From Vibrio renipiscarius (GTDB lineage Bacteria > Pseudomonadota > Gammaproteobacteria > Enterobacterales > Vibrionaceae), in the NCBI RefSeq assembly GCF_000827885.1, contig NZ_JTKH01000024.1, positions 682,001 to 746,000 on the forward strand: 64,000 nucleotides of DNA. Direction: 5' to 3'. The notes under the pieces are model-generated. The model did no database searches. It saw only the letters and a program-made list of their open reading frames with translations, and was not told the origin of the DNA. Below, piece after piece: positions 33,927-42,447 of the stretch. How positions within the stretch are numbered: the stretch's first letter is position 1; each line of letters starts with the position of its first letter. The translations under genes were made by a program, and so were the position numbers.

Positions 33927-34934
33927 TTATTTTTGTTGTGTACTGTCGCGCTTAGCTAAAGAGTAAGGGACAAAACTGACGTGGTTTTTGGCAATGGTGT
34001 GCGTTTTTTCAATCAAACCATGCAGCAGTTCGGCGGCCATGCGTCCAGACTCGTGAAAGTCATAAACCAGCGAGGTGATTTTTGGGTTGTAGTAAGCGGA
34101 CATCGCGCCACCACCGACACCACACACACTAATGTCTTGTGGGATGCGATAGCCATTTTCTAATAGATAGTTGATCGCACCGATGGCCATCTTGTCATTC
34201 ACGGCAAAAATGCTGTCTGGTTTCGTTTGGCTATTTTCAAACATCGTTTGGCAAGCTTGATAACCGCTTTCTACCGAGAAATTCCCCATCGTCATCCACT
34301 CAGGATTGACGGCCATAGCATGGTTAGACAGCGCCTCTAAGTAGCCTTGCTTACGCTTTTGACCTACCGATATATCCAATTCAGACACGCCAATAAAGGC
34401 GATACGCTGGTGGTTGAGAGCGACTAAATGCGCCATCATATCTTTCGCCGCCGACACCTCATCAAATAATACACTGGGTGAACCATCGGTTGCCGTTTGG
34501 CCCATGACGACCAGAGGAACGCGGAGTTTTTTGATTTTTGCTTCGTGCTCAGGGGTAATGGTCGTGGCAATTAAAATGATGCCATCCACCTGCTTTTCCG
34601 CGAACAGATCCAAGAACTCGACTTCTTTTTCAATCGAATGATTGGTGTTGCCCAAAATGATGGAATAGCCTTTGTCCGCATAATATTGATCGATACCGGC
34701 AATATTTTCGCCCGATGAAGTAGCATTGATTTTTGGCAGAATCACACCAATGGTTTGGCTGCGTTTGGAGTGCAAGGCTTTGGCAAGGGCGTTAGGGCGA
34801 TAGCCGGTTTCATCTAAGACTTTTTGAATGCGCTTTCTTGCTTCTTCACCCACATAGCCGGAGCTATTAATCACGCGGGACACGCTCGATATCGAAGTTT
34901 CTGCTAATTGCGCTATTTCTTTGATGGTTGGCAT
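33927..34934 (-). CDS. scrR: LacI-family repressor of the sucrose operon
   Basis: The 335-residue protein has the LacI HTH and hinge (TIKEIAQLAETSISSVSRVINSSGYV; NALAKALHSKRSQTIGVI) and a periplasmic-binding-protein-like core. It is the last gene of a leftward unit scrA-scrB-scrR, so assignment to sucrose (ScrR/CscR) follows from neighbours. Two candidate operators lie upstream of scrA at 37812-37851. Inducer is expected to be fructose or a phosphorylated form; this cannot be read here. A gap of 33 bp separates it from scrB. Confidence 0.83.
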   Translation of the reverse strand: MPTIKEIAQLAETSISSVSRVINSSGYVGEEARKRIQKVLDETGYRPNALAKALHSKRSQTIGVILPKINATSSGENIAGIDQYYADKGYSIILGNTNHSIEKEVEFLDLFAEKQVDGIILIATTITPEHEAKIKKLRVPLVVMGQTATDGSPSVLFDEVSAAKDMMAHLVALNHQRIAFIGVSELDISVGQKRKQGYLEALSNHAMAVNPEWMTMGNFSVESGYQACQTMFENSQTKPDSIFAVNDKMAIGAINYLLENGYRIPQDISVCGVGGGAMSAYYNPKITSLVYDFHESGRMAAELLHGLIEKTHTIAKNHVSFVPYSLAKRDSTQQK

Positions 34935-34967
34935 GTCCCGTGTCCTTTTGTGCTAGGGCGATGTTCC

Positions 34968-36410
34968 CTAGTAGTCGTATCGAATAAGCTCCTTGATTAT
35001 ACACGACTTAGTGCTCGTCACAGTGGTGTTTGAAACCGGTTGAGAAGGAAATACTCGACCAGAGAACACTTCTTCACCGTTATTGATGAAAATTTCTAGA
35101 ACAGAGCGATCGAAGAAAATGTGTAACGCTAAGGAATCGGTATTATTCAGCGTACATTCGCGGCTGCCTGTTTGATGGAGGGCATGACTGCGATCGAGTT
35201 TGAAAATACCGGTTGATGAATCAAAGCTGATGTCGACATAGTGCTCATCGACTTCGGCTAAACGTAGAGAGAACACGCCTTCAATTTGCTCGACGTTGAG
35301 TACCAACTCAAAACAGTTCTCACTACTAAAGGTGAGAGGTTGCGTGGCATTTAAAGGTTGCTCAGGCCACTGTTGTTGGCTTTGACGCAACGATTGATGT
35401 TCTTCGACTGGGCGTTGATGCACCTTGCCATCGATAAGATGCAAACTGCGCACGAGCGACAATGCATGAATCCAATTGTGCTCAACCGTTGGTTGATCAT
35501 CTTCATCAGGAATCCCTAGCCATGCACTGAGTAGACGGCGACCGTCATCGGCGAGTGTGGTTTGTGGGGCATAGAACTCAAATCCGCGATCAAGCGGTTG
35601 AAACGCGCCATGGTTGTACTGTGCGCGGGTGCAGTCGAGTTCACCCACAAAGTAACCGTTGTTATGGCGGTTATGGAAGTTCATACCTTGAGGCTTGATG
35701 CCTTGCGGGCAGCCAATCAAGACATCTTGACCATCCAGTGGGAACAGATCTGGGCACTCAAACATGTAACCAAAATCCGTCAACCCGTTGATGCCATCTC
35801 CTGCGATGGGTGCCATGTACTGCCATTGCTGTGCATCTTCTGATGTGTACAGCAGCACTTGGCCAGTCAACTGCTCCGTTTGTGCGCCGAGCACACAGTA
35901 CCAGCGGTCATCATGTTGCCAGATCTTAGGGTCACGAAAATGCGCAGTGTAACCTTGTGGCTGGCTGTGGATCACCGGACCAAGCTTTTGGTAGCTCTCA
36001 AGCTCGCCATCGACCGCTTTTGCTAAACACTGGGTTGATACGCGTTGGTTGGATTCATCCTTTAAATTACCGGTATAAAACAGGTGTAACTCATCATTGA
36101 GAACAAACGCGCTGCCGGAATAGACGCCATTTTTATCGTAGCTTGCATCGGGTGCTAGGGCTGTGGGTTTCAATTGCCAGTGAACTAAATCTTGGCTGGT
36201 GCAGTGCGCCCAAAACTTTGAACCATGCTGGCAAGCAAATGGGTGCCATTGAAAGAACAAATGATATTGACCATCAAACTGAATAAAACCGTTGGGATCG
36301 TTGAGTAAGCCCTCTGGTGGCGTGATGTGAAACTTAGGGCGCCAATGATCATCAGGCGAGTTAGTCGCTTGATTCAGGATGGTGTTTGCTTGATTTAAAA
36401 GTGAATTCAT
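34968..36410 (-). CDS. scrB: Sucrose-6-phosphate hydrolase (GH32)
   Basis: The 480-residue cytoplasmic protein has all three GH32 carboxylate motifs: LLNDPNG (nucleophile Asp38), FRDPKIW (Asp160), and FECPDLF (general acid Glu218). A beta-sandwich domain follows from about residue 350 (SDSLALHIFFDRSVLEIFIN). It cleaves sucrose 6-phosphate to glucose 6-phosphate and fructose. No signal peptide is seen, as expected for a PTS-linked enzyme. The gene follows the EIIBC gene by 38 bp. A beta-fructosidase acting on other fructosides cannot be wholly excluded. Confidence 0.9.
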   Translation of the reverse strand: MNSLLNQANTILNQATNSPDDHWRPKFHITPPEGLLNDPNGFIQFDGQYHLFFQWHPFACQHGSKFWAHCTSQDLVHWQLKPTALAPDASYDKNGVYSGSAFVLNDELHLFYTGNLKDESNQRVSTQCLAKAVDGELESYQKLGPVIHSQPQGYTAHFRDPKIWQHDDRWYCVLGAQTEQLTGQVLLYTSEDAQQWQYMAPIAGDGINGLTDFGYMFECPDLFPLDGQDVLIGCPQGIKPQGMNFHNRHNNGYFVGELDCTRAQYNHGAFQPLDRGFEFYAPQTTLADDGRRLLSAWLGIPDEDDQPTVEHNWIHALSLVRSLHLIDGKVHQRPVEEHQSLRQSQQQWPEQPLNATQPLTFSSENCFELVLNVEQIEGVFSLRLAEVDEHYVDISFDSSTGIFKLDRSHALHQTGSRECTLNNTDSLALHIFFDRSVLEIFINNGEEVFSGRVFPSQPVSNTTVTSTKSCIIKELIRYDY

Positions 36411-36448
36411 AGGAGTAAAGAGAGCCCATTGCTGAGCTCTCTTGATAG

Positions 36449-37801
36449 TTATGCTTTTGCTGTTTTAAGAAGAATTTTGGTTACGATCATTGCAGACCCC
36501 ATACCAATGGCAATCATAGCAATGTACATCATTAGGCCGTTGCCTAAGTATGCAGGGATTGCAGGCAAGTAAGTTACGCCCATGACTGAAGGCGCGATGT
36601 GCATCATGGTTGCAAATGCACCCGCAATCGCACCGCCGACCATACCGGCGACAAACACCTTGCTGTTGGTTAGCGTAATACCAAACAGAAGTGGTTCAGT
36701 GATGCCGAAGAAACACGGTGCAATGGAAGAGTAGTTAAGTGCTTTTTGCTCTTTGTCTTTCAGTGACATTGTGTACGCAATCGCGGCGCCCGCTTGGCCA
36801 GCCATTGAGGCGGTGATCAATGCGTTCAGAGGGTTCACTTTTAGCGTTGATAGGAAGTTCAGTTCCACCACCATTAGGCTGTGATGTAAGCCCGTTACGG
36901 TGAGAACTTGTTGGAATGCACCGAAGATTGCGCCACCAATACCAAATGGTAAGTTAACGATCGTTTCAGATGACACCATTACACCGTGTTCAACAACGTT
37001 GAAGATAGGACCGATGATCAGCAAGCCTGCCAACATACCAATAGTGATGGTCAAAAAGGGTGTGAAGACTAAGGCAACCACCGATGGCATCCATGATTTG
37101 ATCCAGCGCTCTAAGCTCGCGCCAAAAATACCGACGATCAGGGCAGGAATGATCGTACCTTGGAAGCCTTGAACTTGGAAAATACCGAATGAAAGACGCT
37201 CAGCATCCCCCGACGCGACCGCCCATGCGTTAGGTAACATTGGGGCAATCAGCATCAGACCTAACACCATCCCGACCACTGGCGTGCCGCCAAAGCGTTG
37301 GAACGCTGACCATACAACGAGCGCTGGTAAGAAAATGAAGACGGTATCGGTCACGACTTGCGTCATGATCAGAACATCAGGTGAGAAGTTCACCCCCAGT
37401 TGTTGAGCAAAACCGCGTAAGCCCATGAAAAGACCCGTCGCAACCAGCACCGGAATCAAAGGAATGAACACGTCAGCAAGTGCGCGTAGGCCTTTTTGGA
37501 ATGGGCTGAGATTCTCGTAAGCGGCGCCTTTGGTGCTTTCCAGATTGCCATCCACCAGTTTGGTCATCTCAGTATGTACGGCGTTAACTAACCCCGTTCC
37601 TAAGATCACTTGGTGTTGGCCTGATTGTAAGAAGTAACCCGCAACCTTGGCCGTTTTCTTGATCGCCTCTGCGTTGACTTTTTCGTCGTCTTTTACCACA
37701 ACACGTAAGCGTGTCGCGCAATGTTCGAGTGCACGAATATTATCTTTACCACCGAGAGCGTCGAGTAAACTCACTGCTATTTTGTTATTCATTGGTTTCA
37801 C
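36449..37801 (-). CDS. scrA: Sucrose-type PTS transporter EIIBC
   Basis: The 450-residue protein has an EIIB domain with the phosphorylated cysteine in EHCATRLRVVVKD (Cys28), followed by an EIIC membrane domain of about 10 helices with FGITEPLLFG late in the chain. There is no EIIA domain, so it should borrow EIIA-glucose, as ScrA-type permeases do. It imports and phosphorylates sucrose. The sucrose assignment rests on the GH32 hydrolase and LacI-type genes after it; the EIIBC family also includes trehalose and beta-glucoside permeases. Two LacI-type dyads lie immediately upstream. Confidence 0.86.
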   Translation of the reverse strand: MKPMNNKIAVSLLDALGGKDNIRALEHCATRLRVVVKDDEKVNAEAIKKTAKVAGYFLQSGQHQVILGTGLVNAVHTEMTKLVDGNLESTKGAAYENLSPFQKGLRALADVFIPLIPVLVATGLFMGLRGFAQQLGVNFSPDVLIMTQVVTDTVFIFLPALVVWSAFQRFGGTPVVGMVLGLMLIAPMLPNAWAVASGDAERLSFGIFQVQGFQGTIIPALIVGIFGASLERWIKSWMPSVVALVFTPFLTITIGMLAGLLIIGPIFNVVEHGVMVSSETIVNLPFGIGGAIFGAFQQVLTVTGLHHSLMVVELNFLSTLKVNPLNALITASMAGQAGAAIAYTMSLKDKEQKALNYSSIAPCFFGITEPLLFGITLTNSKVFVAGMVGGAIAGAFATMMHIAPSVMGVTYLPAIPAYLGNGLMMYIAMIAIGMGSAMIVTKILLKTAKA

Positions 37802-38258
37802 CCTTAAAATGTGAAAAGGTTTTCATGTTTCATTGTGGTAAGGTTTTCACATGTTTGGAAATTCATCAAGTTTCCAGCATTATTGAAGATCAAAATTATA
37901 GATTGCATCACATTCTGTGAAGAGTTGGCTCGTTAAAGAGCCGGTAAATTTGAGCTATTCTTTCGCCATTCAGAGCGGATCCGCCCAATTTTTGGACCAA
38001 TGCAGCCTGTATTACGAGGTGGCTCACCAGAGTTCGATTGATATTGCAGAAGAGGGCCGTTTTGAGCCACAGAGTGGCGTTGTCGCGGGGGAGGAAGCAG
38101 CAAGGAAGCTGCAGCAGGAAGGAAACAACAAGCAACAAGCAAGCGTCTCCATTTAAATCACTATTGGGCTATTCTTGCTTGTTTAAAGGCGTGATAACGC
38201 TGGTATACATTGGGTAATCAGATCCACCAGTTCAACTTAGTGGGCTCGCATTCTAGGT
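37802..38258. promoter_or_regulatory. Sucrose operon control region and flanking spacer
   Basis: Near the scrA start two similar dyads occur: TGAAAAGGTTTTCA (37812-37825) and TGTGGTAAGGTTTTCACA (37834-37851), with centres 24 bp apart. They have the form of LacI-family operators and are probable ScrR sites. Further right, 37927-37942 has a small hairpin (GGCTC/GAGCC), and 38091-38120 has four GGA motifs, one in the loop of GCAGC-aaggaa-GCTGC (38097-38112). A weak frame at 37917-38156 is not called. Confidence 0.65.
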
Positions 38259-39161
38259 TTACACTTGCAGGTTATTCGCCAGTCTTTCACACAAAAATTC
38301 TCGCAATGCGTGTAAGGCAGGAGTGAGTTGGCGTTTATCCGTAACCACCATATTGAGTGGAATCAGATCCCCTTGCCAATCATCAAACAACGGCACTAAA
38401 CGGCCTGCGTTGATATCGGGTTGAGTATCAAGACGGGTTTTATAACCAATCCCTTTACCTGCGATCATCCAACGTCTTACCGCATCGCCATCATTGGCAA
38501 AACGGTTGCCAGTGGCGATCACTTCACACACTTCACCATCTTTGCTGAAACGCCATTTAGTGTGGTACTTCACGAGCGTAATAAAGTTAATGCAGTTGTG
38601 GTTGACTAACTCGGAAGGGTGAGCGGGCTTGCCATATTTGGCAATATAGTCAGGTGACGCACAAGCAATACGATCGTTGGTTGGGCTGATGGGCAATGCC
38701 ACCATGTTTGAATCTGGCGGTAGGCCATAACGTATCGACGCATCGATCGGACGAGTATAAAGATCGACCACCGTGTCACACAGCTCTGTTGAAAGAATCA
38801 ACTTCGGGTGCATATCCAGAAATTCATCCAGTAAAGGCAGAAGAATATTTCGACCTAAATCAGAGGGCATCGCGAGTCGTAAGTGCCCAGTAATTTGGTT
38901 AGGGTCATGTTTGACCGATTCAACGCCTGACTCAATTGCTTCAACCGCTTGTTGGCACTTTTCTAACATAAGCTGGCCTTCACTGGTCAGGCGAATGCTG
39001 CGCGTTGAGCGAATAAAGAGCACGCAATCAAATTGATTTTCAAGACGCTTGATCGTCGCGCTGACTGCCGCGGGCGTCAGGTTGATGACATTCGCAGCCT
39101 GTGTAATGCTGCCTTGTTTAGCGGTTTCAATAAAAACAGAAAAGTCTTGCAGCACTTTCAT
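38259..39161 (-). CDS. LysR-family transcriptional regulator
   Basis: The 300-residue protein has the LysR HTH (FVFIETAKQGSITQAANVINLTPAAVSATIKRLE, here in DFSVFIETA context) and a substrate-binding domain (GHLRLAMPSDLGRNILLPLLDEFL; YTRPIDASIRYGLPPDSNMVALPIS) typical of the CrgA/DmlR group. It is flanked by unrelated catabolic genes and is not obviously tied to either. No target could be assigned. Confidence 0.9.
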   Translation of the reverse strand: MKVLQDFSVFIETAKQGSITQAANVINLTPAAVSATIKRLENQFDCVLFIRSTRSIRLTSEGQLMLEKCQQAVEAIESGVESVKHDPNQITGHLRLAMPSDLGRNILLPLLDEFLDMHPKLILSTELCDTVVDLYTRPIDASIRYGLPPDSNMVALPISPTNDRIACASPDYIAKYGKPAHPSELVNHNCINFITLVKYHTKWRFSKDGEVCEVIATGNRFANDGDAVRRWMIAGKGIGYKTRLDTQPDINAGRLVPLFDDWQGDLIPLNMVVTDKRQLTPALHALREFLCERLANNLQV

Positions 39162-39292
39162 GGCGATTCCTTAGCGAGCATCTTAATAAATGCACGATTT
39201 TAATGGTCACTCTTGATTCTATTGCTTTATGTCATCGAAAAGCAAAGAAACGACATCGGCACGTTGCGCAGACAAACTGCGTTGGCGTCAGT

Positions 39293-40012
39293 TTAGGGAT
39301 GATGACGCTTGGCCACTAACGTAAATTTGTAATCGCTCGATTTAAAGTAGTTGCGGCTGTATTCAAAAATGGTGTCATCCACCAAATGGCTACGAGTGCG
39401 TTTTTCGATGATCGGCTGGCTAGCATCAATACCCAATAACTCCGCGACATCGAGCGGTGGCAATACCGGAATGATTTCCTGCTCACTGCGATCAATCTTC
39501 ATGCCTTTTTGATTTTCGATAAATTCGTATTTAGAGCCTTGCATCACTTGATAAGACAAATCAGGGAAAAGTGAAATAGGCAGCCAAGTCTCTTCTACTG
39601 TGATCGGATTATCATCAACATATCGAACTCGCTTGACGTAAAAAATCTTATCGCCTTCAGCAATATCCAGATTTTCAGCCATGGTTAATGATGCGCTGCT
39701 GACTTCAAAGACAAGCACTTCACTGCGTGTGACGGAATCAAGGTGAGACCATTTTTCTGCAAAGCTACTTTGTTGGTAAATATCGTAATTTACTTTGCTT
39801 TCTTTGACGTAAGTTCCACTGCCTTGCTTGCTTTCAAGTTCATGATTTTCAACTAAAAGCTTAATAGCTTGACGCACGGTGACTCGGCTGACAGAGAACT
39901 CCTCACGCAATTGTGCTTCGGTGGGTAATGCTTCGCCTACCTTATAATCACCAGAGCTTATTTTTGCGCGAATGGCATCCGCAATTTGTCGGTACATCGG
40001 CAATCTTGTCAT
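39293..40012 (-). CDS. mngR: GntR-family regulator of mannosylglycerate operon
   Basis: The 239-residue protein is close to E. coli MngR (240 residues) throughout: MTRLPMYRQIADAIRAKI, VSRVTVRQAIKLLVENHELE, GSGTYVKESKVNYDI, and YEFIENQKGMKIDRSEQEI. It has a GntR winged helix followed by a UbiC-like (UTRA) effector domain. I chose ATG 40012, which starts the conserved MTRLPMYRQ; the extension to 40108 is not supported. It is divergent from mngA, as in E. coli, and should repress it. A dyad ATACGATGA/TCATCGTAT (40131-40154) in the gap is a candidate operator. Confidence 0.9.
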   Translation of the reverse strand: MTRLPMYRQIADAIRAKISSGDYKVGEALPTEAQLREEFSVSRVTVRQAIKLLVENHELESKQGSGTYVKESKVNYDIYQQSSFAEKWSHLDSVTRSEVLVFEVSSASLTMAENLDIAEGDKIFYVKRVRYVDDNPITVEETWLPISLFPDLSYQVMQGSKYEFIENQKGMKIDRSEQEIIPVLPPLDVAELLGIDASQPIIEKRTRSHLVDDTIFEYSRNYFKSSDYKFTLVAKRHHP

Positions 40013-40337
40013 GGTTTTCTCTTCTTCATGATGATGGCGTTCATCTGTTTTTTTGGTTTTGTTGAAGCGGCGGTTACGATGATTGAGCTCACGCAGCCTT
40101 AAAAACAATGTAAAGATGATCGTGGTAAATATACGATGATATTGTTCATCGTATGATACGAGTTCGATTCAATATGACAAGTAGTTGTTTGGTCTATTTT
40201 TGAAATAAAACAATACAACAATAATACATTTATTGATTCAAATGCGATCTGCGTCGCGGTTTATTTGTATTTAATAGGTATTATTTGTCTCGTTGTTGTA
40301 CCGACAATGATGAATAATGGACAATGGGACAAACGTT
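40013..40337. promoter_or_regulatory. mngR-mngA control region
   Basis: A perfect 9-bp inverted repeat with a 6-nt spacer (40131-40139 and 40146-40154) is the probable MngR operator. A CRP-like site TGCGA-N6-TCGCG lies at 40243-40258 in a TGTGA-N6-TCACA-like context (mismatches at position 3 in one half and others). No other gene is seen. Confidence 0.55.
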
Positions 40338-42278
40338 ATGAACCTTACCTCTCTAACCCACCCATCGCTGATTAACCTCCAAACGACATTTAATAGTCGT
40401 GACGAAGCGATTCGTGCTCTTGCTGATCAATTAGAACAACAAGGCAAGCTGCATGATAAAGAAGAATATCTACAGGCGGTATTTGCTCGTGAAGAGCAAG
40501 GACCGACTGCACTAGGTGAAGGCCTTGCGGTACCGCATGGCAAGACGGATGCAGTAAAAGAAGCGGCATTTGCGATTGCAACGCTGAAAGAAGACATGAA
40601 ATGGCAAGGCTTGGATGAAGAAGAAGATGTGAATCTGATCTTCTTGATCGCCATTCCAAATGCAGAAGCCGGTTCTACGCATATGCAGCTACTGACTGAG
40701 CTGACGACGACGCTTGTTGATGATGACGTGCGTGAAGCCGTATTGAAAGCGACGACAACCGATGAGTTGTTAGCACTATTCAATAAGCAAGATGAACCAG
40801 AAGAGAAACAAGACAACTTTGATACAAATGCGCCAACCGTGGTTTGTGTGACCGCGTGTCCTGCGGGCATTGCGCATACATATATGGCCGCTGAATACCT
40901 TGAAAAAGCAGGTAAAAAACTGGGCATTAATGTTCATGTTGAAAAGCAGGGCGCAAATGGTATTGAAGATCGCCTAACGGCTGAGTTGTTAAACAAAGCG
41001 GATGCGTGTGTGTTTGCCGCTGAAGTTGCGATTAAAGAGCTAGAACGTTTTAACGGTATTCCACGTGTTGAAGTGCCCGTTGCTGAGCCAATTCGACATG
41101 CTGAGCGCATTTTGAATGAAGCGCTGGAAGCGGCAAAAAATGGTTCAGGTGCCGATCGCGCGGTTGCAACCGACGCACCAAAGAAACGAAATTCTTGGAA
41201 AACTGACGTAAAGCAAGCGCTACTGTCGGGTATTTCGTTTGCTGTCCCACTGATCGTTGCTGGCGGTACAATGCTCGCGATCGCGGTACTCCTTTCTCGT
41301 ATCAACCCAGAAATGTTGGCGCTTTACAATGAAGCCGGCACTTGGTTGAACATGTACCGTAAGCTTGGTGGTGGTCTACTGGGCGTCATCATGGTGCCTG
41401 TACTGGCGGCTTACACAGCTTACTCATTGGCGGATAAACCGGCATTAGCACCCGGTTTTGCCGCCGGTCTTGCGGCCAATTTGATTGGTGCGGGCTTCCT
41501 TGGTGGTGTCGCAGGTGGTTTGCTTGCGGGTTACTTCATGCGTTGGGTGAAAGAAAACATTCGCGTAAGCCCATCATTTAATGGCTTCTTAACGTTCTAT
41601 CTTTACCCAGTACTTGGCACTTTGGTTGTGGGTTCATTGATGTTGTTTGTCGTGGGTAAACCGGTCGCATGGTTGAACCAAGGTCTGACGGACTTCCTAA
41701 ATGGTCTCTCTGGCACCAATGCCATCATCCTAGGGGCGGTAATCGGTTTGTTTGTTTCATCTGACCTTGGTGGTCCGATCAACAAAGCGGCGTACTTGTT
41801 CTGTGTGGGTGCGATGGCGAACGGTAACTTTGCGCCTTATGCCATCTTTGCTTCTGTGAAAATGGTCTCCGCCTTCACGGTGACTTTCGCAACAATGATT
41901 CGACCTCGTCTCTTTAAAGATTTTGAAATCGAAACCGGTAAATCAACATGGCTACTTGGCCTTGCGGGTATCACCGAAGGTGCGATTCCAATGGCGATTG
42001 AAGATCCAGTGCGAGTGATTGGTTCATTCCTAGTCGGTTCAGCGGTGTGTGGTGCCATTGTTGGTGCTGCGGGTATCGGTCTACAAGCGCCGGGCGCAGG
42101 TATCGTATCGCTATTCTTGTTGGATTACAGCGCTGAAATGGGTGCATTCGGTGCCGGTGCAATCTGGCTTGGTGCGGCATTAATCGGTACGGCAATCTCT
42201 ACGACGATGCTGCTTGCATGGCGAGCGCACGCAGTAAAAAAGGGCAAATTTGACGTCCAGGTTGCGACAGCGAACTAA
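40338..42278 (+). CDS. mngA: 2-O-alpha-mannosyl-D-glycerate PTS transporter EIIABC
   Basis: The 646-residue protein (E. coli MngA: 658) has an EIIA domain with the active histidine in AVPHGKTD (His67), an EIIB domain with the active cysteine in VTACPAGIAHT (Cys174), and a C-terminal EIIC membrane domain (from about residue 290). The order A-B-C is that of the fructose family. It imports mannosylglycerate, a compatible solute of marine algae and thermophiles, as the 6-phosphate. The start is taken at ATG 40338 (MNLTSLTHPS) rather than the frame beginning at 40317. mngB follows after about 170 bp. Confidence 0.9.
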   Translation: MNLTSLTHPSLINLQTTFNSRDEAIRALADQLEQQGKLHDKEEYLQAVFAREEQGPTALGEGLAVPHGKTDAVKEAAFAIATLKEDMKWQGLDEEEDVNLIFLIAIPNAEAGSTHMQLLTELTTTLVDDDVREAVLKATTTDELLALFNKQDEPEEKQDNFDTNAPTVVCVTACPAGIAHTYMAAEYLEKAGKKLGINVHVEKQGANGIEDRLTAELLNKADACVFAAEVAIKELERFNGIPRVEVPVAEPIRHAERILNEALEAAKNGSGADRAVATDAPKKRNSWKTDVKQALLSGISFAVPLIVAGGTMLAIAVLLSRINPEMLALYNEAGTWLNMYRKLGGGLLGVIMVPVLAAYTAYSLADKPALAPGFAAGLAANLIGAGFLGGVAGGLLAGYFMRWVKENIRVSPSFNGFLTFYLYPVLGTLVVGSLMLFVVGKPVAWLNQGLTDFLNGLSGTNAIILGAVIGLFVSSDLGGPINKAAYLFCVGAMANGNFAPYAIFASVKMVSAFTVTFATMIRPRLFKDFEIETGKSTWLLGLAGITEGAIPMAIEDPVRVIGSFLVGSAVCGAIVGAAGIGLQAPGAGIVSLFLLDYSAEMGAFGAGAIWLGAALIGTAISTTMLLAWRAHAVKKGKFDVQVATAN

Positions 42279-42447
42279 GGCTTAAAGCGCAGGGCACAGT
42301 ACGCTGTGTCCTCGCCTTTCGCTTGGCTGCTCTCGGAGCAGCAACAGATTTATAAATTAGTACTATCAATCCCCAATTTGAATTTCGAGCCTCTTTGCTC
42401 ATTAGCCCAATGGCTTGATCAGCGAATCGCTCAATAGGTAAACAGTT

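Noticed and set aside
37917..38156. Rightward 79-codon frame before the LysR gene
   Set aside because: Unusual composition (GAG/AAG/CAG-rich end), overlapping frames on the other strand and no good start site. A short RNA is possible but not supported.
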